A DNA stretch of 32,220 nt, from positions 1 through 32,220 of the forward strand of contig JAQVSW010000002.1 in NCBI GenBank assembly GCA_028700345.1, in the 5' to 3' direction. The stretch comes from Candidatus Shapirobacteria bacterium (GTDB taxonomy: Bacteria; Patescibacteriota; Microgenomatia; UBA12405). The translations under genes were made by a program, and so were the position numbers. Position 1 is the first letter of the stretch, and every line of letters starts with the position of its first letter. This document shows positions 6,291 through 14,357 of this stretch, one piece after another. The notes under the pieces are model-generated. The model was given only the letters and a program-made list of their open reading frames with translations, did not search any database and was not told the origin of the DNA.

Positions 6291-8960
6291 ATGCCCATAG
6301 ATAAACAAAAAAACACTATTGTTAATGACACTCCAGCTTTTGTCAATAATATTGGCAAAATCATCGAAATGGATATTGTCCCCGAAATGGAGAAATCATA
6401 TTTGGATTATGCTATGTCAGTTATCGTGGCTCGGGCTCTGCCCGATGTTCGTGATGGACTAAAACCCGTTCATCGCCGAATTATTTATGCCATGGATCAA
6501 ATGGGACTAACTCCAGGCGGTCGTTTTACTAAATCAGCTAAGGTTGTCGGTGAAGTACTGGGTAAATATCATCCCCATGGTGATATGGCAGTTTACGGCT
6601 CCATGGTCCGGATGGCTCAAAGTTTTTCCCTACGCTACCCACTTATTAATGGTCAAGGAAACTTTGGCTCTATTGATGGCGACCCTCCAGCTGCCATGCG
6701 TTACACCGAAGCCAAACTAAGTAAAATTGCCCCAGAAATGATTCTCGATATCGACAAAGATACTGTCTCCTTGGTTGACAATTTTGATGCTACTTTAAAA
6801 GAACCCGAAGTTCTACCCACTCGTATTCCAGGCCTTCTTCTAAACGGCGCTGATGGTATTGCTGTCGGTATGGCCACCAAAATTCCTCCCCACAATTTAA
6901 AAGAACTTTGTGCCGGTATTGATCACATTTTAGATACCGCCACACTCGAAAAACAAGAAAGTGCTCTCGAAATCAACTCCATTTTAAACAAGGGTCTGAG
7001 CACTCAAGAAATTGTTTTAAAACCAGTGCGTCAGCTTGAAAAATTATCTTTTAATTTTGAAACTACCGCCACCATCGAAGATTTAACCAAATTTATAACT
7101 GGACCTGATTTTCCCACCGCTGGCGAAATTTACGGTAAAACCGGCATTTTAGAAATGTATAATACCGGTCGAGGCAAATTCACTCTCCGTGGCAAAACCA
7201 ATATTGAAGAGACTAAGTCCGGCAAAATTAGAATCATCATCACTGAAATTCCTTATCAGGTAAACAAGTCTGAGATGATTAAAAAGATTGCTCAGCTCGT
7301 CACCGACAAAAAAATTATTGGTATTTCTGATCTTCGCGATGAATCCGATCGCCATGGTATTCGCGTCGTTATTGAAATTAAAAAGAACGGTAAACCCAAG
7401 GCAATTCTTAACAAACTTTTTAAATATACTGCCTTGCAATCTTCATATTCTGCCAATCTTTTAGCCTTAGTAAACAACATTCCTCAAACCCTAAACCTTC
7501 GTCAAATTTTACTTCTATTTTTGAGACACAGGGAAACTGTTATTCGTCGCCGCTCAATTTTTGAATTAAAGTCCGCCTATATGCGGGCTCATATTCTTGA
7601 AGGACTTAAAAAAGCTCTTGATGTGATTGATGAGGTCATAAAAACTATTAGGGCTTCAAAATCTACTGATGATGCCAGGGACAATTTAATGTCTAAATTT
7701 GGATTTACTGATCTTCAAGCCAACGCCATTTTGGAAATGCAACTCAGGCGTCTAGCCGCTCTCGAACGCCAAAAAATTGATGATGAATACAGTGAAGTTG
7801 AAAAATATATTGCCCATCTTACCTCTATAATTACTGTTCCCGATAAAATGGTTGAAGTGTTAAAAGCTGAAAATAAAGAAATTTCTGAAAAGTATTCCGA
7901 CCCTCGTTTAACTAAAATCTATGCCAAGGGTCTTGAAGATTTTAGTGATGAAGATCTAATTCCCAATGAGGCGACTCTGGTAACTCTAACTCGAGGTGGT
8001 TATATCAAAAGAGTCCCCATGGAAACTTATCGGACTCAGCAGCGTGGTGGCGTTGGGGTTATGGGCATGGCCACCAAAAGTGAAGACGAGGTTGATAGTC
8101 TTCTTTTTGTCGATACTCACGACGATCTTCTTATTTTCACCAATAAAGGTCGCTGTTTCAAAATTAAAGTATGGGACATCAACGAAAGTAGCCGTCAATC
8201 AAAAGGTCAGGCGGTTATTAACTTAATCAACATTATTCAGGGCGAAATCGTTCAGGCAGTTCTACCCATCAGTAAAAATAATCCCGCAAAATACATTCTT
8301 TTAGCCACTAAAAAAGGGACCATCAAAAAAACCGCCATTGAAAAATTTAAAAATATTCGTCAATCAGGGCTAGCCGCCATTAAACTTGATCCCAAAGATG
8401 AATTAATCTGGGCCAAGCTCACCTCAGGCAATGATCAAATCTTTATGGCTACTCACATTGGCAAATGCATCCGTTTTAACGAAACTGATTGCCGTCCCAT
8501 GGGTCGACATACGAGGGGAGTTCGTGGTATCTCTCTCAAAGAAAATGATTATCTAGTTGGTATCGATGTTTTACCTCAAAGTGTAGCCGCCATCAAAGAA
8601 GAAAAGAAGGGAAAATTTTTCCGTCATCTTTTAATTATTACTGAAAACGGAGTCGGTAAACGTAGTGACGCCTATCTCTACCCCCTCCAAAAAAGAGGCG
8701 GTTTTGGTGTAAAAGTTGCGAATCTTACCAGTAAAACTGGCAATCTAGCCGCTGCGGTTGTCGTCACTGAAAAAGACGATCAGGTCCTTTTTGTCAGTAA
8801 AAAAGCGGTCACTATAAAACTACCGTTAAAAAATATACCCACCCTTTCTCGAAATACTCGGGGTGTCATTTTAATGAGATTAAAGAATGATGACAAGGTC
8901 AGCGCCATGACTATTCTTCAAAGAAACGATGGAGAAGGGGAGCCACCTAAAAAAATATAG
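6291..8960 (+). CDS. gyrA: DNA gyrase subunit A
   Basis: An 889-residue protein. The N-terminal breakage-reunion domain contains YLDYAMSVIVARALPDVRDG, the winged-helix HPHGDMAVYG and the active-site tyrosine at residue 138 in AAMRYTE. The C-terminal beta-pinwheel contains a recognisable GyrA box, QQRGGVG (about residues 583-589). That marks it as gyrase rather than topoisomerase IV. The quinolone-determining positions equivalent to E. coli Ser83 and Asp87 are Met99 and Gly103. The gene begins 4 nt after gyrB with no SD. Its TAG stop sits inside the first copy of a TATAGGATAT motif that recurs around the neighbouring recombinase gene. Confidence 0.97.
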   Translation: MPIDKQKNTIVNDTPAFVNNIGKIIEMDIVPEMEKSYLDYAMSVIVARALPDVRDGLKPVHRRIIYAMDQMGLTPGGRFTKSAKVVGEVLGKYHPHGDMAVYGSMVRMAQSFSLRYPLINGQGNFGSIDGDPPAAMRYTEAKLSKIAPEMILDIDKDTVSLVDNFDATLKEPEVLPTRIPGLLLNGADGIAVGMATKIPPHNLKELCAGIDHILDTATLEKQESALEINSILNKGLSTQEIVLKPVRQLEKLSFNFETTATIEDLTKFITGPDFPTAGEIYGKTGILEMYNTGRGKFTLRGKTNIEETKSGKIRIIITEIPYQVNKSEMIKKIAQLVTDKKIIGISDLRDESDRHGIRVVIEIKKNGKPKAILNKLFKYTALQSSYSANLLALVNNIPQTLNLRQILLLFLRHRETVIRRRSIFELKSAYMRAHILEGLKKALDVIDEVIKTIRASKSTDDARDNLMSKFGFTDLQANAILEMQLRRLAALERQKIDDEYSEVEKYIAHLTSIITVPDKMVEVLKAENKEISEKYSDPRLTKIYAKGLEDFSDEDLIPNEATLVTLTRGGYIKRVPMETYRTQQRGGVGVMGMATKSEDEVDSLLFVDTHDDLLIFTNKGRCFKIKVWDINESSRQSKGQAVINLINIIQGEIVQAVLPISKNNPAKYILLATKKGTIKKTAIEKFKNIRQSGLAAIKLDPKDELIWAKLTSGNDQIFMATHIGKCIRFNETDCRPMGRHTRGVRGISLKENDYLVGIDVLPQSVAAIKEEKKGKFFRHLLIITENGVGKRSDAYLYPLQKRGGFGVKVANLTSKTGNLAAAVVVTEKDDQVLFVSKKAVTIKLPLKNIPTLSRNTRGVILMRLKNDDKVSAMTILQRNDGEGEPPKKI

Positions 8961-8965
8961 GATAT
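8953..8965 (+). repeat. TATAGGATAT motif, copy 1
   Basis: AAATATAGGATAT, one mismatch from the 13-bp arm found at 8977 and in the inverted repeat at 10637-10670. It overlaps the last codons and stop of gyrA. Confidence 0.55.
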
Positions 8966-8976
8966 AACTATATAAT

Positions 8977-8989
8977 AATTATAGGATAT
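8977..8989 (+). repeat. TATAGGATAT motif, copy 2 (exact 13-bp copy)
   Basis: AATTATAGGATAT, identical to the right arm of the inverted repeat at 10658-10670 and in the same orientation. Extended left to 8974 it gives a 16-mer that is the exact reverse complement of 10637-10652. A shorter relative, TATAGGACA, lies at 9147-9155. The rest of the 210-bp gap between gyrA and the recombinase holds no gene that I can see. Confidence 0.7.
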
Positions 8990-9170
8990 CTACTTTAAAT
9001 TTAGCTTTAATAGCAGTCAAAACCCCTCCTTGCTAACTAGGCTCGAAAAATTATTAAAGTCTAAAAATAGGCAAAAACACAATTTCAATAGGCTAGGGGA
9101 GTGATCAACACAAAAAATTCCCTATCTTTCTAGTAAATACCCAAACTATAGGACACACCTGTTACATATA

Positions 9171-10103
9171 TTATTTATTTCCTGAATGAAATTTTTCATG
9201 AATTTCGCGAAGCCGAGCATCAGTGACATGAGTATAAATTTGAGTCGTGGCAATATTTTTATGACCGAGCATTTCTTGAACCGATCTAATGTCAGCCCCA
9301 CCTCGAAGCAAATCCGTCGCCATCGAATGTCTTAAGGTGTGAGGAGTAGCATCAACTGGCAATTTAGCCAGACGAACATAATGCTTGACCATTCTTTCAA
9401 TCGAGCGGGGACTAAGTCTCATCTTTTCCTCTTCACTAATAATTTCCCTTTTCCCCCCATAGCGAATAAACAGGGGTCTATCTTTATCACTTCTCGTCTT
9501 TAAATATTTATCAATATAGATAGCCGCTCTTTTACTAATATAGACCACTCTCGCCTTCCCCCCCTTGCCAATTACGCCGAATTCGCGGGTATTTAGGTTA
9601 ATTTGATCACGATTAAGCCGTGTCAGCTCAGAAACCCGAAGACCAGTTGAAAATAAAAGTTCAAGTATTGCTCTATCTCTAACACCTACTTTTGTCGAAA
9701 GAATAGGCTGATTTAATAGTCTTTCTATTTGTTCACCATTTAAAAATTTTAAAGAATGATCCTTATTTTTGGGCACATCAATTTTTTCTGGCTGCATTAC
9801 TTCATAGTCATTTTTAATCAGCCATTTTAAAAAAGACCGTAAAGCTATGACATAATAACCTTGAGTAACGATTTTCATTTCACCATCAATTCCCGGTTGT
9901 CTTGACAAATATAATCTAAAATTTCTAATTGTTTCTTGATTTATATCAGAGACCTGTGGCGACGGCTCACCCTGACTCTCTAGATAAGTCAAAAGAACTT
10001 CTAAATAATGCTGGTAATTTCTAACAGTCAGTTTAGAGCAATTTCTTTCCACCTCTAAATGTTCGAGAAATCTTCTGATTCCTGTCGCTAAATCTAAATT
10101 CAT
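9171..10103 (-). CDS. Xer-type tyrosine recombinase
   Basis: A 310-residue protein with the two-domain layout of XerC/XerD/XerA: a SAM-like core-binding domain (residues about 5-95) and a catalytic domain (about 115-305). The full active site is visible: Arg156 in STGLRVSEL, Lys180 in GKGGK, His255 and Arg258 in HTLRHSMATDLL, His281 in LGHKN and nucleophile Tyr290 in QIYTHV. Such enzymes resolve chromosome dimers at dif sites, or integrate mobile elements that exploit them. Only one Xer gene is visible. It stands alone on the minus strand between two long non-coding stretches holding matching 13-bp motifs, which may be its binding sites. The convergent orientation with gyrBA means that it is not part of a neighbouring operon. 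Whether it is the housekeeping Xer or an element-encoded one cannot be settled here. Confidence 0.9.
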   Translation of the reverse strand: MNLDLATGIRRFLEHLEVERNCSKLTVRNYQHYLEVLLTYLESQGEPSPQVSDINQETIRNFRLYLSRQPGIDGEMKIVTQGYYVIALRSFLKWLIKNDYEVMQPEKIDVPKNKDHSLKFLNGEQIERLLNQPILSTKVGVRDRAILELLFSTGLRVSELTRLNRDQINLNTREFGVIGKGGKARVVYISKRAAIYIDKYLKTRSDKDRPLFIRYGGKREIISEEEKMRLSPRSIERMVKHYVRLAKLPVDATPHTLRHSMATDLLRGGADIRSVQEMLGHKNIATTQIYTHVTDARLREIHEKFHSGNK

Positions 10104-10770
10104 ATCTTATTCTAACATCCAAAAATAAAAAACGTGCGTTTACGGGCCTCTAGTGAAGTCACATATATATTATACGGTATTTTAGGCATAATCATAAATT
10201 ACCCTCTTTAAAAGAGGTGGGGGAAGTAGTCAAGAGGGAATTTTAAGCTAAAGACAGATTTTGGGTGGTCAAGGGCACAAGAGAGGAATTAAGCCTTTTA
10301 TTTAAAAGTCCAAAAACAATAATTGGATTTTAAGTTTTAGAATTTAGGTTTTTGTATTAATTTGTATTTTTGCCTCTCCCCTCCACTTCCCACTTAAGTA
10401 TAGTCGTAAAAGATACATTGTGCGACATAATAAAATCAACTACCCCTCTGGTGGGGAGCAACTATCTTTTCCTTTTAGTCTTTAGGTTTTATGCTTTTAA
10501 CTTTTTTTTATATTTCTGCTCTTTCTCTCCCTACCTCTCTCCTGAGGGTCACTCTCGTCTTGAGAAGTGATATAGTCGATTGCTAAATAGTTTTCCACAC
10601 AGACTATATCATACTATATCAATTATATGTCCTATAATATCCTATAATTATTGTGAAAATTATAGGATATGTCGTGAAAACCCTCTCTCCACTTCCCCAC
10701 TCCCCGGCCCTATATCATATTTTTTGCCTATTATTCAATAACTATTTATCTATTAAACTATTTATCTAAT
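10104..10770. other. 667-bp non-coding, AT-rich region with phased repeats and a DnaA-box-like site
   Basis: I see no credible gene here: the 66-codon ORF at 10370-10570 has no family features. Structures present are as follows. CCTCTTT and AAAGAGG form a tight palindrome at 10203-10217. CCCC and GGGG flank TCTGGT at 10443-10456. TGATATAGTC (10568-10577) is inverted as GACTATATCA (10602-10611), and the enclosed loop contains TTTTCCACA (10591-10599), one mismatch from a DnaA box. ACTATATCA repeats at 10603 and 10613, and CCTATAAT at 10631 and 10641, both with a 10-bp period. The lox-like repeat at 10637-10670 follows. I found no match to RNase P RNA, tmRNA or SRP RNA core motifs. Confidence 0.6.
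10637..10670. repeat. Perfect 13-8-13 inverted repeat, candidate Xer recombination site
   Basis: The left arm ATATCCTATAATT (10637-10649) and right arm AATTATAGGATAT (10658-10670) are exact reverse complements separated by the 8-bp spacer ATTGTGAA. The total is 34 bp, the same geometry as loxP. It lies about 530 bp upstream of the tyrosine recombinase start. A degenerate arm, ATGTCCTATAATA, sits immediately left at 10627-10639. No T-run follows either arm, so it does not look like a terminator. Confidence 0.6.
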
Positions 10771-11556
10771 CTATCCCCATCTCGTTACCAGAATAATAGC
10801 CAAAATCACCGCCACCCCTATATAGCTATAATTTAAGACCACTCCCCTAAAGAGTCTATCTCTAATTTCTGCCTGTAATAAGCCAGTAATTGCATATATA
10901 GCTGACACCAAATAAATTGATCCTTTAAAAATTCCCACTGGCCAAAAGGACAATATTCCCGCAAGTTCCATTAATATTAAAGATGGTACCAAAATATATG
11001 GCCATTTTCCCTTTTCTTTACCATCATCCGCCAGTTCAATCGCCACTGCCCAGTACTGATAGGAGAAAATTAATAGGGCCAAAAAAAGTGTTCCTAGCAT
11101 ATTTCCCCAAAAGGGAAACTTAAAAGAAAATAGAGAATCAAAAACAAAGAAGGAAATTAGCAGCACTAAAATTAAACTGACCGTATAGGCAGCTCGGTAA
11201 AGTGGCACGGTTCGGTACCCAATCGCTACTAAAAAAACATTTTCGGCCAAAAAAATTACATATAGAATCACTCCAAAGGACCCCGTAATGATTAATAGAT
11301 TTAACCAGTTTAGTGGTAATAACACCGAAAATAAGCCAAAACCTATCGTCCACAACAGTGGTAGTAGGACTGACATTATTCGAGTCTCAAAACTAGCTTC
11401 AAATATAATTCCCAGGCCAAACCAAAAACAAAAAACTACAATTACCAGCATTAGCATTAAACCATAATATTTTGATTCTACGGGAAGTCCCAAATATAAA
11501 TAAAAAGCTAGAGCCCCTATTAAAGAAGAAATAAAATATTTAATTCTTTTCGACAT
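10771..11556 (-). CDS. Polytopic membrane protein of unknown function
   Basis: About 261 residues from the ATG at 11556 (MSKRIKYF). An ATG at 11577 would add seven residues, MFLPVLI, and cannot be excluded. It has about eight hydrophobic helices with short loops, including a conserved-looking PVESKYYGLMLM and YQYWAVAIELADDGKEKGKWP. No signature motif, transport domain or catalytic residue set is recognisable. The start lies inside the 3' end of yebC (17-nt overlap), so expression probably depends on translation of yebC. It is the last gene of the minus-strand run and is followed by the non-coding region. Confidence 0.7.
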   Translation of the reverse strand: MSKRIKYFISSLIGALAFYLYLGLPVESKYYGLMLMLVIVVFCFWFGLGIIFEASFETRIMSVLLPLLWTIGFGLFSVLLPLNWLNLLIITGSFGVILYVIFLAENVFLVAIGYRTVPLYRAAYTVSLILVLLISFFVFDSLFSFKFPFWGNMLGTLFLALLIFSYQYWAVAIELADDGKEKGKWPYILVPSLILMELAGILSFWPVGIFKGSIYLVSAIYAITGLLQAEIRDRLFRGVVLNYSYIGVAVILAIILVTRWG

Positions 11557-12256
11557 AATCAAAACCGGCAAAAACATTAATTACATCATCATTTTCTTCA
11601 AGTTCATCTATCATATCCAATATTTTTCCTACTTTTGTTTCATCATCGAGAAGCACTGGGTTTAAACATTGATAAACAAGCTCCAAATGCTTGATCTCTC
11701 CTCCCATTAACTTTATTTTCTCCCCTATTCTTTTACAGTCGGCCATTTCCGTCACTACCAAATTATCTTTAATATCCTTTACTCCTTCATCAATTAGCTT
11801 CAGCTCTGTTTCTTCATCGAGTTTAGTTTCTAGCTCAATCTCCCCTACTCTTCTAAACATAAAGGCCACACTGCCACTTTCCCCGAGAGATCCTTCATAA
11901 TTTCTAAAAATTAACTTAATTTCCCCCAAAATTCTATTTTTATTATCCGTCTCGACTTCAATTATTACCGGTACGCCATAGGGACCAAAACCTTCAAAAA
12001 CTCCCCCGACCAAATTATTTTTTCTTTCTTCAAATCTTAAAAGCAATCTTTCAATATTTTCCTTGGGCATATTGACCTCCCGAGCTTTTTCAATCGCCTC
12101 TCGAAGACCAATATTTGACTCAGGATTAGAGTTTCCCCCACTTTCTCGAATTGCTGTCATTATGTTTTTTGAGGCTCTGGTAAAAGCTTCACTTCTTTTT
12201 TTATCCTGAGCTCCCTTTCGATTTTTAATATTTGCCCACTTAGAATGTCCTGACAT
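11540..12256 (-). CDS. yebC: YebC/PmpR (TACO1) family protein
   Basis: A 238-residue protein that opens with the family hallmark MSGHSKWANIKNRKGAQDKK and contains KEAR-type and NMPKENIERLL segments followed by GFGPYGVPVIIE (about residues 88-99) and the ESGSVAFMF motif (about 125-133). This is the full length of the family. Members were first described as transcriptional regulators and are now also linked to translation of proline-rich stretches, as in mitochondrial TACO1. The start overlaps the upstream LytR_C gene by 17 nt and lacks an SD, which implies coupling. In many bacteria yebC sits with ruvC/ruvAB, but here it does not. Confidence 0.95.
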   Translation of the reverse strand: MSGHSKWANIKNRKGAQDKKRSEAFTRASKNIMTAIRESGGNSNPESNIGLREAIEKAREVNMPKENIERLLLRFEERKNNLVGGVFEGFGPYGVPVIIEVETDNKNRILGEIKLIFRNYEGSLGESGSVAFMFRRVGEIELETKLDEETELKLIDEGVKDIKDNLVVTEMADCKRIGEKIKLMGGEIKHLELVYQCLNPVLLDDETKVGKILDMIDELEENDDVINVFAGFDYVEKN

Positions 12257-13052
12257 AGCTATTGTATTTTATCATCGAGGCATAGCTTTCACCTAAATAT
12301 AAAACGATCTCATTTTCCAGTAAACTTCCACTACTTACCAGAGAACAGCCAAATTCTTTTGCCAGTATTTCCGTATATTTTTTAGTTATCCCCTCACTTC
12401 CAACTCGAAGCAATATTTCGCATTCCTTTTTTGGTTGCTCACTTCTGACTTCCATAACACTAAAACCCATCCAATTTAATCTATCAGCTACAAAGGAGCC
12501 AAGTCCATTTTCCCGAGTATCATTTATCACTATTATTTTTAATTCCTTCGTGAGCAACTCACTGTCAGCAAAATCCCGTGGTAACAGCTCATCCAGTTTC
12601 TCCTTTTCCATCTCCATTGATCTAGTTAAGGTATCGGTTTTATATAGCCAGCTCTCCTGCTCTAAAATATATCGTAACCAGTTCAAAGGACCTAAATGCT
12701 TAACCAAATCCCAGCTTCGCCATTCTTTTACCTCATTCAAAATAACAATGTCCTTGGGAATAAAACCAAAATTATAATAAAAAGTCTTTTTTATTAAATC
12801 AACATCTTTGTTACTTTCATAAATCTTTAACAGTTTATCGCTGGCATACCAGCCCATCCCTCCTGGAAACCACAACTCAACCTCTCCCTCAACACTGAGC
12901 AAATTTATCATATCTCTCTCGGGTGAAATCGATAGTAAAGCCACTCCCTCAGGGGTAATTATTCCCAGTTTAAAATCATTATTTTGCCATGATTTTTTTA
13001 ATAAATATCCGACTGTTATGGCAATTATTATAAAAAAAATTAATTTTTTCAT
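12240..13052 (-). CDS. Membrane-anchored protein with LytR C-terminal domain
   Basis: A 270-residue protein with an N-terminal signal anchor (residues about 3-19) and an outside-facing remainder. The last about 90 residues, from LKIIVINDTRENGLGSFVADRL onward (core INDTRENGLGSFVADRLNWM), match the LytR_C fold: a beta strand with N-x-T-x-x-x-GL, then a helix with A-x-x-L and GF. The middle, with GIITPEGVALLSISPERD, is vaguely like the start of LytR-CpsA-Psr domains, but the conserved Arg/Asp set of that enzyme is not evident. The role is probably in the envelope. It overlaps the rluA gene by 4 nt upstream and yebC by 17 nt downstream. Confidence 0.7.
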   Translation of the reverse strand: MKKLIFFIIIAITVGYLLKKSWQNNDFKLGIITPEGVALLSISPERDMINLLSVEGEVELWFPGGMGWYASDKLLKIYESNKDVDLIKKTFYYNFGFIPKDIVILNEVKEWRSWDLVKHLGPLNWLRYILEQESWLYKTDTLTRSMEMEKEKLDELLPRDFADSELLTKELKIIVINDTRENGLGSFVADRLNWMGFSVMEVRSEQPKKECEILLRVGSEGITKKYTEILAKEFGCSLVSSGSLLENEIVLYLGESYASMIKYNSYVRTF

Positions 13053-13720
13053 AATTTTGACAAAAGCTCTTTTAAATCGGTCGCCATTTCCCCTTCAAAA
13101 CTTAATTCAGCTTCTGTCAGGGGATGTTTAAATTCAATTTTTATTGACTCAAGAAATGGTCTTGATAAACCCAAAAGCGCTTTACCACCATATATTAAAT
13201 CCCCTACTAGTGGCCATCTTAGATAACTAAAATGAACTCTAATCTGATGAGTTCTTCCTGTTTTTAAATTTATTTCAATTAAAGAATATATCTTGTTATC
13301 AAAATTATATTTTTTTAAAAGCCTAAAACTGGTTTCCGCCATTTTACCCTCTTCACTGACGGCAAATTTACCAAAGGTATATTTTGATCTAGCTATGGGG
13401 ACTTTTATTTCCCCATCTCTTGATAAATCTCCCTCAATTAAGGCTAAATAGGTTTTTTTTATTTCTCTTTTTTTAAACATCTCCAGAATCTTGTTTCTTG
13501 TTTCTGTGTTTTTAACTACTACCATCAAACCGGAGGTGCCTTTATCCAGACGATGAACAATTCCCTGTCTTGGTAAATCATTTTTTCCAAATTTATTAAT
13601 CAGCCAATCTTCAAGTGTCTCTTTATCATTTCTCCCCTCTTTGGTGCAAACTACTCCACTTTTTTTATTTAATATCAAAATATCCTTATCTTGATATATT
13701 ATTTTTGCCTTTTCTTCCAT
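13049..13720 (-). CDS. RluA-family pseudouridine synthase
   Basis: A 223-residue enzyme without an S4 domain. The catalytic loop GIVHRLDKGTSGLMVV contains the nucleophilic Asp59, and RTHQIRVHFSYLRWPLVGD forms the second conserved block (about residues 158-176). The family isomerises uridine to pseudouridine in rRNA or tRNA. It follows dksA-like and lspA-like genes, the same order seen around lspA in Bacillus-type genomes (ylyA-lspA-ylyB), which supports an RluD-like assignment. Its start overlaps the mini-lspA 3' end by 22 nt. The target position cannot be read from the sequence. Confidence 0.93.
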   Translation of the reverse strand: MEEKAKIIYQDKDILILNKKSGVVCTKEGRNDKETLEDWLINKFGKNDLPRQGIVHRLDKGTSGLMVVVKNTETRNKILEMFKKREIKKTYLALIEGDLSRDGEIKVPIARSKYTFGKFAVSEEGKMAETSFRLLKKYNFDNKIYSLIEINLKTGRTHQIRVHFSYLRWPLVGDLIYGGKALLGLSRPFLESIKIEFKHPLTEAELSFEGEMATDLKELLSKL

Positions 13721-13995
13721 ATATAATAGATAATTAACTGAACTACGCCAAAAGCAATTAAATAATCATTTAAATTATTATAAATTGAAGTTAGCGGTAT
13801 TGACCAGTAGTCTCTAACACCACCCCAGCGCCATCTTTCAATTAAATTTAAACTTCCACCCATAATCATTAAAAGCCACCCGAAGGCTTTTTTGTCTCTC
13901 CACCAGGCAGCTCCCAAAATTATCAATATAAATAGCTGAATCCATTCTAAAAAAGGCAAATTTAAACCCAGACTGGCTCCTCTATTGATGATCAT
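13699..13995 (-). CDS. Truncated signal peptidase II-like protein (mini LspA)
   Basis: Only 98 residues against about 160 for LspA. INRGASLGL corresponds to the RNYGAAFSF block of LspA, GGSLNLIERWRWGG to GGALGNLFDRLWHG, and IYNNLNDYLIAFG to FNLADTAICVG. The second catalytic Asp is kept (YNNLND), while the first is Glu (NLIER). The whole first transmembrane helix and its conserved Asp are missing. An in-frame stop lies four codons upstream of the ATG, so the gene really begins here. The context dksA-lspA-rluA supports the identity. It may be an inactive or minimal lipoprotein signal peptidase of the inner membrane. Confidence 0.65.
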   Translation of the reverse strand: MIINRGASLGLNLPFLEWIQLFILIILGAAWWRDKKAFGWLLMIMGGSLNLIERWRWGGVRDYWSIPLTSIYNNLNDYLIAFGVVQLIIYYIWKKRQK

Positions 13996-14357
13996 TAGCT
14001 TTCTCTATCTTTAGCACACTTGACACAAAGGGTAGTATCAGGTTTTACGGCCAAACGGTCGGTGTCAATCATGCTCTGACATTTTTCACAAATCCCATAT
14101 TTTCCAATCTTTAGTCTGGTTAAAGCTTTTCTCACTTGAACTATTTGTTTTCTTATAAAACTTATTTTTACTTCGGTTTCAAAACGACCTATTTGTTCAT
14201 CAACATCTTCTTCAAGAGAATTATTTCCAGTTCTCTGTTGATCAGAAAATGGATCATTTTCCTTTAATAACTTTTCTTTCTTTTTTAAATCAAGTAATTT
14301 ATGGTGCAAAAAAACCTCGATTCCTTTGGTTAATCTACTTGGAAAACTTATCATCAC
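13995..14357 (-). CDS. DksA/TraR-family C4 zinc-finger protein
   Basis: A 120-residue protein with a long charged helical N-terminal half (coiled coil, residues about 20-80) and a C-terminal zinc finger: Cys90, Cys93 (YGICEKC), Cys111 and Cys114 (LCVKC). The C-x2-C-x17-C-x2-C spacing is typical of the TraR/DksA and YlyA/YteA group. In other bacteria these proteins reach into the RNA polymerase secondary channel and tune promoters. Whether the coiled-coil tip carries the acidic pair needed for that is not clear. The stop overlaps the mini-lspA start by 1 nt, and the gene overlaps the Lgt-like gene by 23 nt. Confidence 0.85.
   Translation of the reverse strand: MMISFPSRLTKGIEVFLHHKLLDLKKKEKLLKENDPFSDQQRTGNNSLEEDVDEQIGRFETEVKISFIRKQIVQVRKALTRLKIGKYGICEKCQSMIDTDRLAVKPDTTLCVKCAKDRES

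Noticed and set aside
9146..9176. dif-like sequence around CATATATTATTTA next to the recombinase stop
   Set aside because: Aligned by eye to the B. subtilis dif it matches about 17 of 28 positions, little above what AT-rich DNA gives. The symmetrical site at 10637-10670 is a better candidate.
10155..10185. Second dif-like AT stretch (ACATATATATTATACGG)
   Set aside because: It shares only the central TA-rich core with known dif sites, and the outer arms do not match.
10370..10570. 66-codon ORF on + in the non-coding region next to the recombinase gene
   Set aside because: Its composition is odd, it has no family match, no SD or -10 box placed for it, and it overlaps inverted repeats. Most likely a chance ORF.
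10104..10770. A housekeeping structured RNA (RNase P RNA, tmRNA, SRP RNA) in the long gap
   Set aside because: None of the conserved cores of these RNAs could be found on either strand.
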